This document shows positions 10,096 to 18,294 of a stretch of DNA of 64,000 nucleotides, one piece after another. A program made the translations under genes and the position numbers. Within the stretch, counting starts at the first letter, position 1. Every line of letters begins with the position of its first letter. The notes below the pieces were generated by a model. The model had not been told where the DNA came from. It saw only the letters and a program-made list of their open reading frames with translations, and did not search any database. The stretch is from Parvularculaceae bacterium (GTDB lineage Bacteria; Pseudomonadota; Alphaproteobacteria; Caulobacterales; Parvularculaceae), in the NCBI GenBank assembly GCA_020446945.1, contig JAGRDS010000002.1, forward strand, positions 52,541-116,540. Reading direction: 5' to 3'.

Positions 10096-10720
10096 TTCCC
10101 GCTCCGATACTGCCCGCCCCACGGCGGTCCCAAAGGTTATCGCGAGTCCCCAGCCCCGCGCCCCGGCGGAGCCTAGCAAAACTGAATGCGATGCGAAAAG
10201 GGCGCATTTCCGGGCGGCCCGCCAAAGACCCAAATTGCCGGAGCGCCTGTTGCGCATTCGTCATAGGCGCGCGCGTCTGAATTCATTTGTGCGGCGAAAA
10301 AACAACAGTATTTCGCGCACATGGCGAAATTCCCACAGATAGCGCTCGGTCCCGTTGAGGGGGCGCCGTTAAATTGGAACCGTTCCGGAACGGCGCGAAC
10401 ACATTTTTCAACACATTTGGTCGGGCCGGACGGGCTATCCTGGCGCGGACATCCGCGCGTCGGGGCGCAACTAACTTGGCCGCGGCTTGCCGATCCGGTC
10501 GGCGTGAATCTCGCCTCAATGCGCCGCCGGCAATCCTCACGCATGCATGAAAACCGCATTGCTTTTTTCAATTGGTTTTCAAACGCCCGCGCCACCGGTT
10601 CCGGCTGCGCGGGCCGGATGATTTTCTTGCGATGCTTATTCCGGTATCGCAGGGCGCGCACGCAATGGTAAGGTCCGCTTCGCGGCGTCAATCAGGCCGC
10701 TGATGACGCCGAGGAACGCA
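10096..10720. other. 625-base gene-free divergent intergenic region
   Basis: This stretch separates two divergent genes. Open frames exist on both strands but none has a ribosome site, conserved motif or plausible composition. The one structured element I see is a perfect 14-bp palindrome, CCGTTCCGGAACGG, at 10380–10393, which could be an operator. Confidence 0.5.
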
Positions 10721-11446
10721 ATGGAAACCAGAGTCGACAAGATCGCGGAACGCATTTACCGCGTTTCAACTTTCGTACCGGAGATAGCGGCGCCCGCCGG
10801 CTTCACCTTTAATCAGTTCCTGATCGATGCCGATGAGCCTTTGCTCTTTCATACGGGAATGGCGCCGCTGTTTCCCCGTATTCGCGATGCGGTGAAGAAA
10901 ATCATCGATCCGAACAGTCTGCGCTGGATCGGCTTCAGTCATATGGAAGGCGATGAATGCGGTGCATTAAACGAATGGCTCGCGCTTGCGCCGGGTGCGA
11001 CCGCCGTACACGGAACGATCGGTTGCGATATCTGGCTCAACGATCTGTCCATCCGCCCGCCGCGCGCGCTCGGCGATAATGAAACGCTTGATCTTGGCGG
11101 CGCGCGTGTTCGCTGGCTGGCGACGCCGCATCTGCCGCATAATGTCGATGCCGGCCTGCTCTACGAGGAAACAACGGCGACGCTGTTCTGCAGCGATCTC
11201 TTTACGCATGCGGGCGCCGCGCCCGCGCTGACGGAGGACGATATTTTCGACGCGGCGATCGAAACCGATAAAATGTTTCCTTTCACGCCGGTGACGCCCC
11301 AGACCGGGCCGGGCCTGCGCCGGCTTGCGGCGCTAGAGCCGGAAACGCTGGCGATCATGCACGGTTCGGCTTTTCACGGCGACGGCGCGGCTATGCTTAA
11401 CCGCCTCGCCGATTACTATGACGAACGTCTGAAAGCGGTCGTTTGA
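10721..11446 (+). CDS. Stand-alone ODP-type (flavodiiron-like) metallo-beta-lactamase-fold protein
   Basis: A 241-residue cytoplasmic protein matching the oxygen-reducing di-iron branch of the metallo-beta-lactamase superfamily. The di-iron ligands of flavodiiron proteins are all visible: H-x-E-x-D in FSHMEGDECG, His in TPHLPHNVDAG, Asp in FCSDLFTHAG and His in IMHGSAFHG. The C-terminal flavodoxin domain of full flavodiiron proteins is absent. The family can act as oxygen or NO reductase, or as an oxygen/redox sensor when coupled to signalling. The start at 10721 is set by GAGGAACGCAATG. Confidence 0.88.
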   Translation: METRVDKIAERIYRVSTFVPEIAAPAGFTFNQFLIDADEPLLFHTGMAPLFPRIRDAVKKIIDPNSLRWIGFSHMEGDECGALNEWLALAPGATAVHGTIGCDIWLNDLSIRPPRALGDNETLDLGGARVRWLATPHLPHNVDAGLLYEETTATLFCSDLFTHAGAAPALTEDDIFDAAIETDKMFPFTPVTPQTGPGLRRLAALEPETLAIMHGSAFHGDGAAMLNRLADYYDERLKAVV

Positions 11447-11632
11447 ATTCCGTTACGGGCGATTTTTCTTGCTATTGGGGAATTGAGCGGCCATAGGTTC
11501 CCGCGAACCAATGCTTTGGGCCGTCTATTAGGCCTTTCGGAAGTCCTTTTTGAACTCCTCCAAAACATCGGTTTCTATCGGCTTCGCCTTCCAGGCGGGG
11601 TCATCCACGCCAATGTCTGAAGGAGACTTAAA
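11447..11632 (+). promoter_or_regulatory. Long untranslated leader of the cold-shock gene
   Basis: The 186 bases before cspA contain a G/A-rich ribosome site (GAAGGAGAC) and many short self-complementary segments (e.g. ATCGG...TATCGG, TTCGCC...AGGCGGG). Long structured leaders are known for cold-shock mRNAs, where they control translation with temperature. That this leader does so is inference. The opposite strand of it is an unusually protein-like open frame (see findings). Confidence 0.4.
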
Positions 11633-11836
11633 ATGGCTACCGGAAAAGTGAAATGGTACAACTCGCAAAAGGGCTACGGCTTTATCCAGCCGGATGACGG
11701 CGGCAAGGACGTTTTCGTTCACGCCACCGCGCTCGAAGCGGCGGGCATGCGTTCGTTGAATGACGGCCAGGCCGTCAGCTACGAATTGCAGCAGGATCGC
11801 GGCAAAACGTCTGCGGGCCAGTTGAAAGCCATCTAA
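11633..11836 (+). CDS. cspA: Cold-shock protein (CspA family)
   Basis: A 67-residue single cold-shock domain, an RNA chaperone that binds single-stranded nucleic acid. The two RNA-binding motifs are visible: RNP1 as KGYGFIQ and RNP2 as VFVHATAL. The N-terminus MATGKVKWYN is canonical. A strong Shine-Dalgarno (GAAGGAG) precedes the ATG and a strong terminator follows at 11864, so the gene is monocistronic. It could be any of several Csp paralogues; the symbol is generic. Confidence 0.96.
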   Translation: MATGKVKWYNSQKGYGFIQPDDGGKDVFVHATALEAAGMRSLNDGQAVSYELQQDRGKTSAGQLKAI

Positions 11837-11863
11837 CGAATTGCGGAGTTAATCCGTATCGGG

Positions 11864-11897
11864 AACGCCGGGCCGCAAAGCCCGGCGTTTTTTGTTT
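11864..11897 (+). terminator. Intrinsic terminator of the cold-shock gene
   Basis: A perfect 10-bp stem, AACGCCGGGC with its complement, closes a 6-base loop (CGCAAA) and is followed by TTTTTGTTT. It is 27 bases after the stop codon. Confidence 0.92.
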
Positions 11898-11959
11898 CAG
11901 GTCTGCAGCGTCCGAGATGACGGCTGAATTGAAAGGCGGAATCCATTCTTTCCTTCAAG

Positions 11960-11986
11960 CTGGATCCCGGCTTTCGCCGGGGTGAG
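11960..11986. repeat. Intergenic palindromic repeat-like element
   Basis: CTGGATCCCGGCTTTCGCC and the following GGGGTGA form a short hairpin (CCCGGC-TTTC-GCCGGG) of a sequence type widely scattered between genes in alphaproteobacteria. Only one copy is recognised in this window, so the repeat status rests on general knowledge of such elements. It lies between two convergent genes. Confidence 0.4.
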
Positions 11987-12013
11987 CGGATTCTCTCAGG
12001 GAAATTGCTTCGC

Positions 12014-14023
12014 CTAAATATCCAGCTCATCCCTCACAAAGCTGGCGTTTTCCTGAATGAACTGAAAGCGGGCTTCGGCCTTCTTGCCCATCAGCCGATC
12101 GACGAGGCCGGAGGCTTCGCTTTCCTTTTCTTCTGCGATGACGACCCGAGCCAAAGATCGGGTTTGCGGGTTCATTGTCGTTTCTTTCAGTTGCGCCGGC
12201 ATCATCTCGCCCAGTCCCTTGAAGCGGCCGACATCAACTTTCTGGTTCGATTTAAACTCTGCTTTCAACAGTTTTTCGCGCGCCGCATCATCCATCGCAT
12301 AAACGGTTTTGCCGCCGGCGGTGAGGCGGTAGAGCGGCGGCTGCGCCAGGTACAGCCTGCCGGCGTCGATCATCTCCTTCATCTCCTGATAGAAGAAGGT
12401 GATCAGCAGCGAGGCGATATGCGCGCCGTCCACGTCAGCGTCGGTCATGATTATGATCTTCTCATATCTGAGATCGTCCAGATCGAATTTCGCGCCGAGG
12501 CCGACCCCGAGCGCCTGTGAAATGTCCTGGATTTCCTGGTTTGCAGCGATCTTGTCGCGCCCGGCGCTTGCGACATTGAGGATCTTGCCGCGCAGGGGAA
12601 GAATCGCCTGGGTCGCGCGATTGCGCGCCTGTTTGGCGCTGCCGCCGGCCGAGTCGCCTTCGACCAGGAAGATTTCCGTCCCTGTGCGATCTTTTTGCGA
12701 ACAATCGGCGAGCTTGCCGGGAAGGCGCAGTTTGCGCGTTGCGGCGGCGCGCGAAACTTCCTTTTCCTTGCGCCGGCGCATGCGCTCGTCGGCGCGGTCG
12801 ATCACCCACTGGAGAAGATCGTTCGCCTGTTTGGGATGGCTTGCGAGCCAGTGGTCGAAAGCAGGCCGCACCGCATTTTCAACGATGCGTTGCGCTTCCG
12901 CCGTGGCGAGTTTGTCTTTCGTCTGCCCCTGGAATTCCGGGTTGCGCACAAATACCGATAACAAGGCGCCGGCGGTGCCCATTATGTCTTCAGGCGTGAC
13001 ATTCGAGGCTTTTTTATTTCCGGCGAGGTCCGCATAGGCTTTCAGGCCGCGCGACAGGGCCGCGCGCAGGCCCGCCTCATGCGTGCCGCCTTCGGCGGTC
13101 GGGATCGTGTTGCAATAGGAATGGATAAATCCGTCGGCGTCCCCGAAACCCGCCGCGCCCCAGCAAACCGCCCATTCGACATTGCCGTGACCATTATCTT
13201 CTTTTCGTTCGATGCGGCCTGCGAACATCTCATCCGTCACGGTCGGTTTTGAGCCGACAAGCGAGGCGAGGTAGTCGGTCAGCCCCGCCTCGAAATGGAA
13301 TACGGCCTCAGCCGGCGTGTCGTCCTTGATGAGCGCCGGCGCGCACCGCCAGCGAATTTCCACGCCGCCGAAAAGATAGGCTTTTGAGCGCGCCATTTTA
13401 AACAGGCGCGCCGGCCTGAACGCGGCCTTGGCGCCGAAGATTTCCGGATCGGGATGAAACCTGACGCTCGTGCCGCGTTTGTTGTGCGCGGCGCCCGCTT
13501 CGTTGAGTTTCGATGTCGGGTGACCCTTCGAATAGGTCTGGCGCCACATCTGCCGATTGCGACAGACTTCGACGACGAGATCGTCAGAAAGGGCATTTAC
13601 GACCGAAACGCCGACGCCATGCAGGCCGCCCGATGTCGCGTAGGCTTTGCCTTCGAATTTGCCGCCCGAATGCAGGGTCGTCATGATGACTTCAAGCGCC
13701 GATTTTTTCTTGAACTTCGGATGCGGATCGACCGGGATGCCGCGTCCATTGTCGGTGACGCAGAGGTAACCGTCCGCAAAAAGCTCGACTTCAATTCGGC
13801 TGGCGTGTCCCGCGACCGCCTCGTCCATGGCGTTATCGAGGACTTCGGCGAATAGGTGATGCAGCGCCTTTTCGTCAGTGCCGCCGATATACATGCCCGG
13901 CCGTTTGCGAACAGGCTCAAGCCCCTCAAGGACTTCGATATCCTTGGCGGTGTAATCGCCGCTGTCGCCGGCCGTGGAAAAAAGGTCGTTCTCCGCGGCT
14001 TTCCTTGCTGCTCGTTTCGCCAT
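12014..14023 (-). CDS. parE: DNA topoisomerase IV subunit B
   Basis: A 669-residue ATPase subunit of topoisomerase IV, which with ParC decatenates daughter chromosomes. The GHKL ATPase motifs are visible as EVLDNAMDEAVAGHA, DNGRGIPVDPHP and GGLHGVGVSVVNALS; the TOPRIM domain as FLVEGDSAGGSAKQARNR and IIMTDADVDGAHIASLL; the C-terminal GyrB/ParE motif as RFKGLGEMMPAQLKETTM. The length and the KQARNRATQAILPLRGKILN context favour ParE over GyrB. I chose ATG 14023 (MAKRAARKAAEN) over an upstream in-frame codon because the extra 21 residues are not conserved-looking. Confidence 0.96.
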   Translation of the reverse strand: MAKRAARKAAENDLFSTAGDSGDYTAKDIEVLEGLEPVRKRPGMYIGGTDEKALHHLFAEVLDNAMDEAVAGHASRIEVELFADGYLCVTDNGRGIPVDPHPKFKKKSALEVIMTTLHSGGKFEGKAYATSGGLHGVGVSVVNALSDDLVVEVCRNRQMWRQTYSKGHPTSKLNEAGAAHNKRGTSVRFHPDPEIFGAKAAFRPARLFKMARSKAYLFGGVEIRWRCAPALIKDDTPAEAVFHFEAGLTDYLASLVGSKPTVTDEMFAGRIERKEDNGHGNVEWAVCWGAAGFGDADGFIHSYCNTIPTAEGGTHEAGLRAALSRGLKAYADLAGNKKASNVTPEDIMGTAGALLSVFVRNPEFQGQTKDKLATAEAQRIVENAVRPAFDHWLASHPKQANDLLQWVIDRADERMRRRKEKEVSRAAATRKLRLPGKLADCSQKDRTGTEIFLVEGDSAGGSAKQARNRATQAILPLRGKILNVASAGRDKIAANQEIQDISQALGVGLGAKFDLDDLRYEKIIIMTDADVDGAHIASLLITFFYQEMKEMIDAGRLYLAQPPLYRLTAGGKTVYAMDDAAREKLLKAEFKSNQKVDVGRFKGLGEMMPAQLKETTMNPQTRSLARVVIAEEKESEASGLVDRLMGKKAEARFQFIQENASFVRDELDI

Positions 14024-14180
14024 CGGCGCTGTACAACTCCACAGGTTTTCGCGCTCCCAATAGGCCGAATCCGAAGGGGTCGCCAAGCGGTGGGGAAAAT
14101 TCCCTTATATTCCGCCGGATTTTGTCGGATCGGCGCGCGCGTGGTAGTTTTCTCCCGCCTGCGGCAAGGGAGGGAAAACC

Positions 14181-14624
14181 ATGAACACGCCGGCATTATC
14201 TGCGAAGATCCCGTGGCACTTCTGGGCGGTAGGCGTTTTCGCCCTTTTGTGGAATGGCTTCGGTTGTTTCGATTATTTCATGACCAACACGGTCGGCGAT
14301 GAGTATATGCGCAATGTAGGCATGACAGCCGATCAGATCGCCTATTTCAACGCCAAGCCGACCTGGTTGACGGCCGTCTGGGCCGTCGGCGTCTGGGGCG
14401 GGCTCGCCGGCGCCATATTGCTCCTTATTCGGAGCAAATGGGCGGTCGAAGTTTTTATCGTATCGTTTCTCGCCTATGTCGTCAGCCTGATCGACGCCCA
14501 TCTCCTTGATCCGATGGAATCGGGCGGCGGCGATATGATCGGGATGCAGATCGTCATTTTCGTGTTGTGCATTTTCTTTATCTGGTATTCAAAACGCGCC
14601 CGAAAAGGCGGCCAGCTTCGTTAA
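14181..14624 (+). CDS. Small four-helix membrane protein of unknown function
   Basis: A 147-residue inner-membrane protein with hydrophobic segments at about residues 12–32, 65–86, 92–112 and 118–136, and a polar loop containing NVGMTADQIAYFNAKPTW between the first two. Similar proteins occur widely in proteobacteria and are sometimes labelled sugar transporters without experimental support; I do not endorse that. GGGAGGGAAAACC is a good ribosome site. A strong terminator follows directly. Confidence 0.82.
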   Translation: MNTPALSAKIPWHFWAVGVFALLWNGFGCFDYFMTNTVGDEYMRNVGMTADQIAYFNAKPTWLTAVWAVGVWGGLAGAILLLIRSKWAVEVFIVSFLAYVVSLIDAHLLDPMESGGGDMIGMQIVIFVLCIFFIWYSKRARKGGQLR

Positions 14625-14637
14625 TTCGCGTATAATT

Positions 14638-14670
14638 GCGCTCTTCGCCGCGCGCGAAGGGCGCTTTTTT
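14638..14670 (+). terminator. Intrinsic terminator
   Basis: GCGCTCTTCGC pairs with GCGAAGGGCGC (one G-T pair) across a short loop and is followed by TTTTTT. It lies 13 bases after the small membrane protein gene. Confidence 0.85.
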
Positions 14671-15205
14671 AACAGCACAGAGCAGGCCGGCCGCGGTTCG
14701 ATTACAGATTTAAAATCGGCTGCGCGCGCAGTTTTAAAAACATCCAACTATTGCGCGCGTGATGAAGGCGCCAAACCGGACGAAGGTTTGCGGCGATTGA
14801 AAAACACATCTCCCCTTCTTTGCGTCGTCTCCGGCGTCTTCTGCAACGCCGACCATATTTCAGGCCGCAATCCCCCGCCTGGACCGCCAGCGCCAAGCCA
14901 ATATTTATTCGTTTTTTCGGATCGGCGATTTGGCGCCGTCGCGCGCGTCCCGTGAAAGATTGTGGGCGATGTATTGTATGCACGTCCAGGTTGTTAATCC
15001 GAAATGCGTTGAATCCAGCCCGAAAAAAAGGCCGCCCGGTTGAGGGCGGCCTTTTTGCAGGAGGTCCGGTGCAAGGACTTGATTTCGAATTCGCTCAGTT
15101 TGCCGCAAGGTCGCAAACGCCATGCCAATCGGGCGACGGCCCTCGAATCAGGGTGAAATTCACCAACGCGCCGGCAATCAAGGCGTTCGGAGATTAATCG
15201 CGCCG
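14671..15205. other. 535-base region without a confident gene
   Basis: No open frame here has a ribosome site and protein-like composition together. It contains one strong bidirectional hairpin at 15023–15056 that is not preceded by any recognised gene on the forward strand, which raises the possibility of a small RNA or leader upstream of the oxidoreductase gene. Confidence 0.45.
15023..15056. terminator. Orphan bidirectional-type terminator hairpin
   Basis: A run of seven A residues, a perfect 8-bp stem (GGCCGCCC / GGGCGGCC) around GGTTGA, and a run of five T residues. It has terminator form in both directions. On the forward strand it lies 150 bases before the oxidoreductase start with no assigned gene before it. 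Confidence 0.7.
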
Positions 15206-16492
15206 ATGGTTAATTCGATCACCGATCCGTTGACGCTTCCCTGCGGCGTTCGCCTGAAAAACAGGCTGGTCAAAGCGGCGATGACGGAGGGATTGGCCGA
15301 CAGGCGGAACCGGTCGACGCCGCGCCTTGAAAATCTGTACAGGCGATGGGCGCAGGGAGGCGCCGGCGCGCTCGTCACCGGCAATGTGCAGGTTGACCGG
15401 CGCTATCTCGAAAGACCGGGCAACATCGCAATCGACGGACCGCAGGATGATACGGCGATGCGCGCGCTTGAGCGCCTCGCCGGGGCGTCGGCGGATACGG
15501 GGGCGGAAATTTTCGTCCAGCTCTCGCACGCAGGCCGGCAAACGCCGAAATATATCAATAAACGTCCGGTCGCGCCGTCCGATGTCGCGCTTCAATTGCC
15601 TGGCGGACAGTTCGGCGCGCCGCGCGCTCTGACGCACGAAGAGATTGAAGACGTGATTGATCGTTTCGCGCTGGCGGCGTCGGTCTGCAAGGCGGCGGGC
15701 TTTGCCGGCGTTCAGATCCATGGCGCGCATGGTTACCTGATATCTGAGTTTCTCAATCCGATTGCAAACCGGCGCAGCGACGATTGGGGCGGCGGGCTTG
15801 ATAATCGCGCGCGCCTGTTGATGCGCGTCGTTTCCGCCGTTCGCGCGAAAGTCGGATCGGGCTTTCCGGTTGCGGTGAAACTGAACTCTTCCGATTTTCA
15901 AAAGGGCGGATTTTCTTTCGACGAATGTTTGCAGGTTATCGAATGGCTGAATGAAGTGGGAATAGATTTTCTCGAAATATCCGGCGGATCATATGAGCAG
16001 CCGAAGATGATGGATATCGAGGGAATGGAGCCGCCCGAAAACGAACGCGCCTCAACGAAGGCGCGCGAGGCTTACTTTCTCGCCTACGCGGACGAGGCCG
16101 CGCGCGTCGCCAAAATGCCGTTGATGGTGACGGGCGGATTTCGCTCGCGCGACGCGATAGACGAGGCGCTGCATTCCGGCGCCGCCGATCTTGTCGGCCT
16201 CGCGCGTCCGCTTTGCGTCGATCCGGATATCTGCGCGAAGTTGCTTTCCGGCGAAGCCGATGCGGCGCCGCGTTCTGAAAAAACACTTCGTCTCGGCGAA
16301 GGATATCTCGGGCCGAAATCCGCAAATAACCTCATCAGGGCGCTCAACGGATTCGCTGTGATGGCCTATTTTTATGAGAATATATGCCGGCTCGCCGATG
16401 GCGGGCGCGCGCGAGAGGATTTGGCATTGTTGCCTGCTTTTCTCGGCCATCAATTATCAGAGCGCCGGATGGCGAGCCGCTTGCAAAGGTAA
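15206..16492 (+). CDS. Old-yellow-enzyme family NADH:flavin oxidoreductase
   Basis: A 428-residue FMN-dependent TIM-barrel oxidoreductase. Motifs: LKNRLVKAAMTEGLAD (N-terminal FMN site), FVQLSHAGRQTPKY, the catalytic His pair in GVQIHGAHGYLISEFLNP with NRRSDDWGG after it, and GLARPLCVDPD near the phosphate site. It lacks the C-terminal iron-sulfur/FAD part of 2,4-dienoyl-CoA reductases, but has about 60 extra residues after the barrel (around YFYENICRLADGG). The start at 15206 (MVNSITDPLTLPCG) matches the family N-terminus. It would reduce activated C=C bonds; the substrate is unknown. Confidence 0.92.
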   Translation: MVNSITDPLTLPCGVRLKNRLVKAAMTEGLADRRNRSTPRLENLYRRWAQGGAGALVTGNVQVDRRYLERPGNIAIDGPQDDTAMRALERLAGASADTGAEIFVQLSHAGRQTPKYINKRPVAPSDVALQLPGGQFGAPRALTHEEIEDVIDRFALAASVCKAAGFAGVQIHGAHGYLISEFLNPIANRRSDDWGGGLDNRARLLMRVVSAVRAKVGSGFPVAVKLNSSDFQKGGFSFDECLQVIEWLNEVGIDFLEISGGSYEQPKMMDIEGMEPPENERASTKAREAYFLAYADEAARVAKMPLMVTGGFRSRDAIDEALHSGAADLVGLARPLCVDPDICAKLLSGEADAAPRSEKTLRLGEGYLGPKSANNLIRALNGFAVMAYFYENICRLADGGRAREDLALLPAFLGHQLSERRMASRLQR

Positions 16493-16495
16493 ATG

Positions 16496-16954
16496 TCAGT
16501 GCGGCGCGCGCGTAATCGCAAGGTCGAGCGCCTGTAAAAAGCGTGAGCGATCTTCCTTTGAGAAAGGTTTTTGCCTGCCGGCCGCCGTTGGATCGCCGCT
16601 GCCGCGCAGGTCCTGCATGATCGCGCGCGTGGCGATGGCCGCGCCGATCGATTGCGGCGTAAAAGGTTTGCCGTTCGGCGCGATGACGCTCGCGCCGTTT
16701 TTCAGGCAGCGATCGGCAAGCAGGATATCGGCGGTAACGACGATTGCGCCGGCGTCTGCGTTATCGGCGATATAGTCGTCCGCCGCATCGAATGAGTCGC
16801 CGACGATAATGCGTGAAACAAGCGGATTATCCGGGATTCGTATGCCGCCATTCGAAACGATGCGCACGCGCACGCCGCGCCGCAAAGCGACGCGATAAAT
16901 TTCGTCTTTGACCGGACATGCGTCCGCATCGACAAGTATGAGCGCATCCGTCAT
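16496..16954 (-). CDS. UPF0178 (YaiI/YqxD, DUF188) family protein
   Basis: A 152-residue cytoplasmic protein with the family's PIN-like N-terminus [18 protein letters not shown], the central [13 protein letters not shown] and [14 protein letters not shown] (clustered acidic residues as in metal-dependent nucleases), and [20 protein letters not shown]. Biochemical function is not established. It converges on the oxidoreductase gene with only 3 bases between the two stops. Confidence 0.93.
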   Translation of the reverse strand: MTDALILVDADACPVKDEIYRVALRRGVRVRIVSNGGIRIPDNPLVSRIIVGDSFDAADDYIADNADAGAIVVTADILLADRCLKNGASVIAPNGKPFTPQSIGAAIATRAIMQDLRGSGDPTAAGRQKPFSKEDRSRFLQALDLAITRAPH

Positions 16955-17034
16955 CCGGGTTGATAACTTATTGTCTTAGAGATTCAATCAATATCCCATC
17001 TGCCAAAGCGTTCATACAGGCGGGCGGTTTTCAT

Positions 17035-17406
17035 TCAACGCTTGTGTCTCTTGTTTCCGGTGAACTGCTCCGCATTGAATTTGATCTCCGCGATATTCTT
17101 GACGCGCGGCGCCTCCCGCGTCCAACGGGTGGAATATTCGTCTGTCCACAGATCGTAGATCTTGCGAATAGGCGCTGAATTGAAATATAATCGTCTTTTG
17201 CGCCCGTCTTTTTCGGAGACGATCAATTGCGCATCTTCCAGCGCCTGCAAATGTTTCATAACGGCGATTCGGCTGACCTCGAATTCGGCGGCGATTTCGC
17301 CGACTCCGACACCGGGATGGTCGCGCAATAAATTGAGAATGCGCCGCCGCGTTTCATGGGCGAGGGCGGCGAAAACAGAATCGAGTTCGAATTCAGGGCG
17401 TCTCAT
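17035..17406 (-). CDS. ArsR-type winged-helix transcriptional regulator
   Basis: A 123-residue repressor-like protein. The winged helix spans about residues 5–80: FAALAHETRRRILNLL, then the recognition segment VSRIAVMKHLQALEDAQLI, then the wing KDGRKRRLYFNSAPI. There are no metal-site cysteines, so it is not a classical arsenic or zinc sensor; it resembles the SmtB/ArsR branch paired with SRPBCC proteins. The ATG at 17406 gives the usual N-terminus; ATG 17415 and TTG 17445 are alternatives, the last having AAAGGAGG very close in front. A dyad lies across the start region. Confidence 0.88.
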   Translation of the reverse strand: MRRPEFELDSVFAALAHETRRRILNLLRDHPGVGVGEIAAEFEVSRIAVMKHLQALEDAQLIVSEKDGRKRRLYFNSAPIRKIYDLWTDEYSTRWTREAPRVKNIAEIKFNAEQFTGNKRHKR

Positions 17407-17408
17407 TT

Positions 17409-17424
17409 GTAACATATCAGTTAC
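17409..17424. promoter_or_regulatory. Candidate ArsR-family operator (GTAAC-N6-GTTAC dyad)
   Basis: The perfect inverted repeat GTAAC-atatca-GTTAC abuts the ATG at 17406. This spacing and half-site type is known for ArsR-family repressors that control their own gene, so self-repression is likely; binding itself is inferred. Confidence 0.55.
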
Positions 17425-17649
17425 TTGTAATTCAAAATGCGTCAAGCCCTCCTTTCGAATGCGACAGCAGGCTTCGATTGCGATTGCGCGGCGATTGACG
17501 GCCGGTACGCGCTCGCAGATCGCCGAGCGGGCCGAAAGCGCAGAAACTTGACGAACCGCGCGCTTATGTCGTGAAAGAAGCCAGCCGGCGGGATAAAGAG
17601 GCGCGAACGCCGACAGTTCGCCAGCAGTTTTTTTTCAGGATGCCGCGCG

Positions 17650-18231
17650 ATGCGCGTGAGTGAAGTCGACATACTTATTGCGCCGGGCTGGATGAATTCT
17701 CCTCCCGATCATTGGCAGAGCCGGTGGGAGAAAAAACTCTCAACCGCGCGCCGCGTCGCGATGCCGGATTTCAATCGGCCGGTTTGCGCGGACTGGACGC
17801 ATGCGCTCGCCCGCGCCGTCAACGATTCGCCGCGTCGCGTGTTGCTGGTCGCGCACAGCCTCGGCGTTTTAACGATCGCGCATGCCGCGCCGCAATTTGC
17901 GGAGGGAAAGGTTGTCGGCGCGTGGCTCGCTGCGCCAGCGGATCTGGAAGCGCGCGCGCCTATCGAGGAATTGTTGAAAGAGGGCGGCGATGATGTCGCC
18001 ATCCCGCAAGGGTTCGATCCGGTTCCGCGCGATCCACTGCCGTTTCCTTCGTTGGTGGTCGCCGGTTCGAATGATCCGTATTGCGCCTATGGGAAGGCGG
18101 CGGAGATGGCGCGCGCCTGGGGGGCGGAGCTGGTGAATGCGGGCGAGGCTGGTCATCTCAACGCAGCCTCAGGCTATGGGCCGTGGCCTGACGGCGTAAT
18201 GCGCCTCGCCGTGTTTCTTCGCGGTCTTTGA
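17650..18231 (+). CDS. RBBP9/YdeN-family alpha/beta hydrolase
   Basis: A 193-residue serine hydrolase. The N-terminal ILIAPGWMNSPPDHWQSRWE, the nucleophile elbow AHSLG (Ser) and the late VAGSNDPYCAYGKA (Asp) and NAGEAGHLNAASGYGPWPDG (His) form the catalytic triad pattern of the RBBP9/YdeN family. The GHSxG first glycine is Ala, as is usual in this family. Substrate unknown. It stands alone between the ArsR-type gene and a convergent peptidase gene. Confidence 0.92.
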   Translation: MRVSEVDILIAPGWMNSPPDHWQSRWEKKLSTARRVAMPDFNRPVCADWTHALARAVNDSPRRVLLVAHSLGVLTIAHAAPQFAEGKVVGAWLAAPADLEARAPIEELLKEGGDDVAIPQGFDPVPRDPLPFPSLVVAGSNDPYCAYGKAAEMARAWGAELVNAGEAGHLNAASGYGPWPDGVMRLAVFLRGL

Positions 18232-18294
18232 AGCGATCTCGTCGTGAGCGGCCGATTGCGCCGCGATAGTTGAGCATACTGCGGCGCGGCGCGC

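Noticed and set aside
10173..10691. Reverse-strand open frame of 172 codons in the gene-free region
   Set aside because: Composition is unlike a real protein (runs of Arg, Cys and Pro), there is no ribosome site, and it overlaps the 14-bp palindrome.
14979..15047. 22-codon leader-peptide-like frame ending in the orphan terminator
   Set aside because: No ribosome site and no run of a regulatory amino acid; not listed as a gene, only noted in findings.
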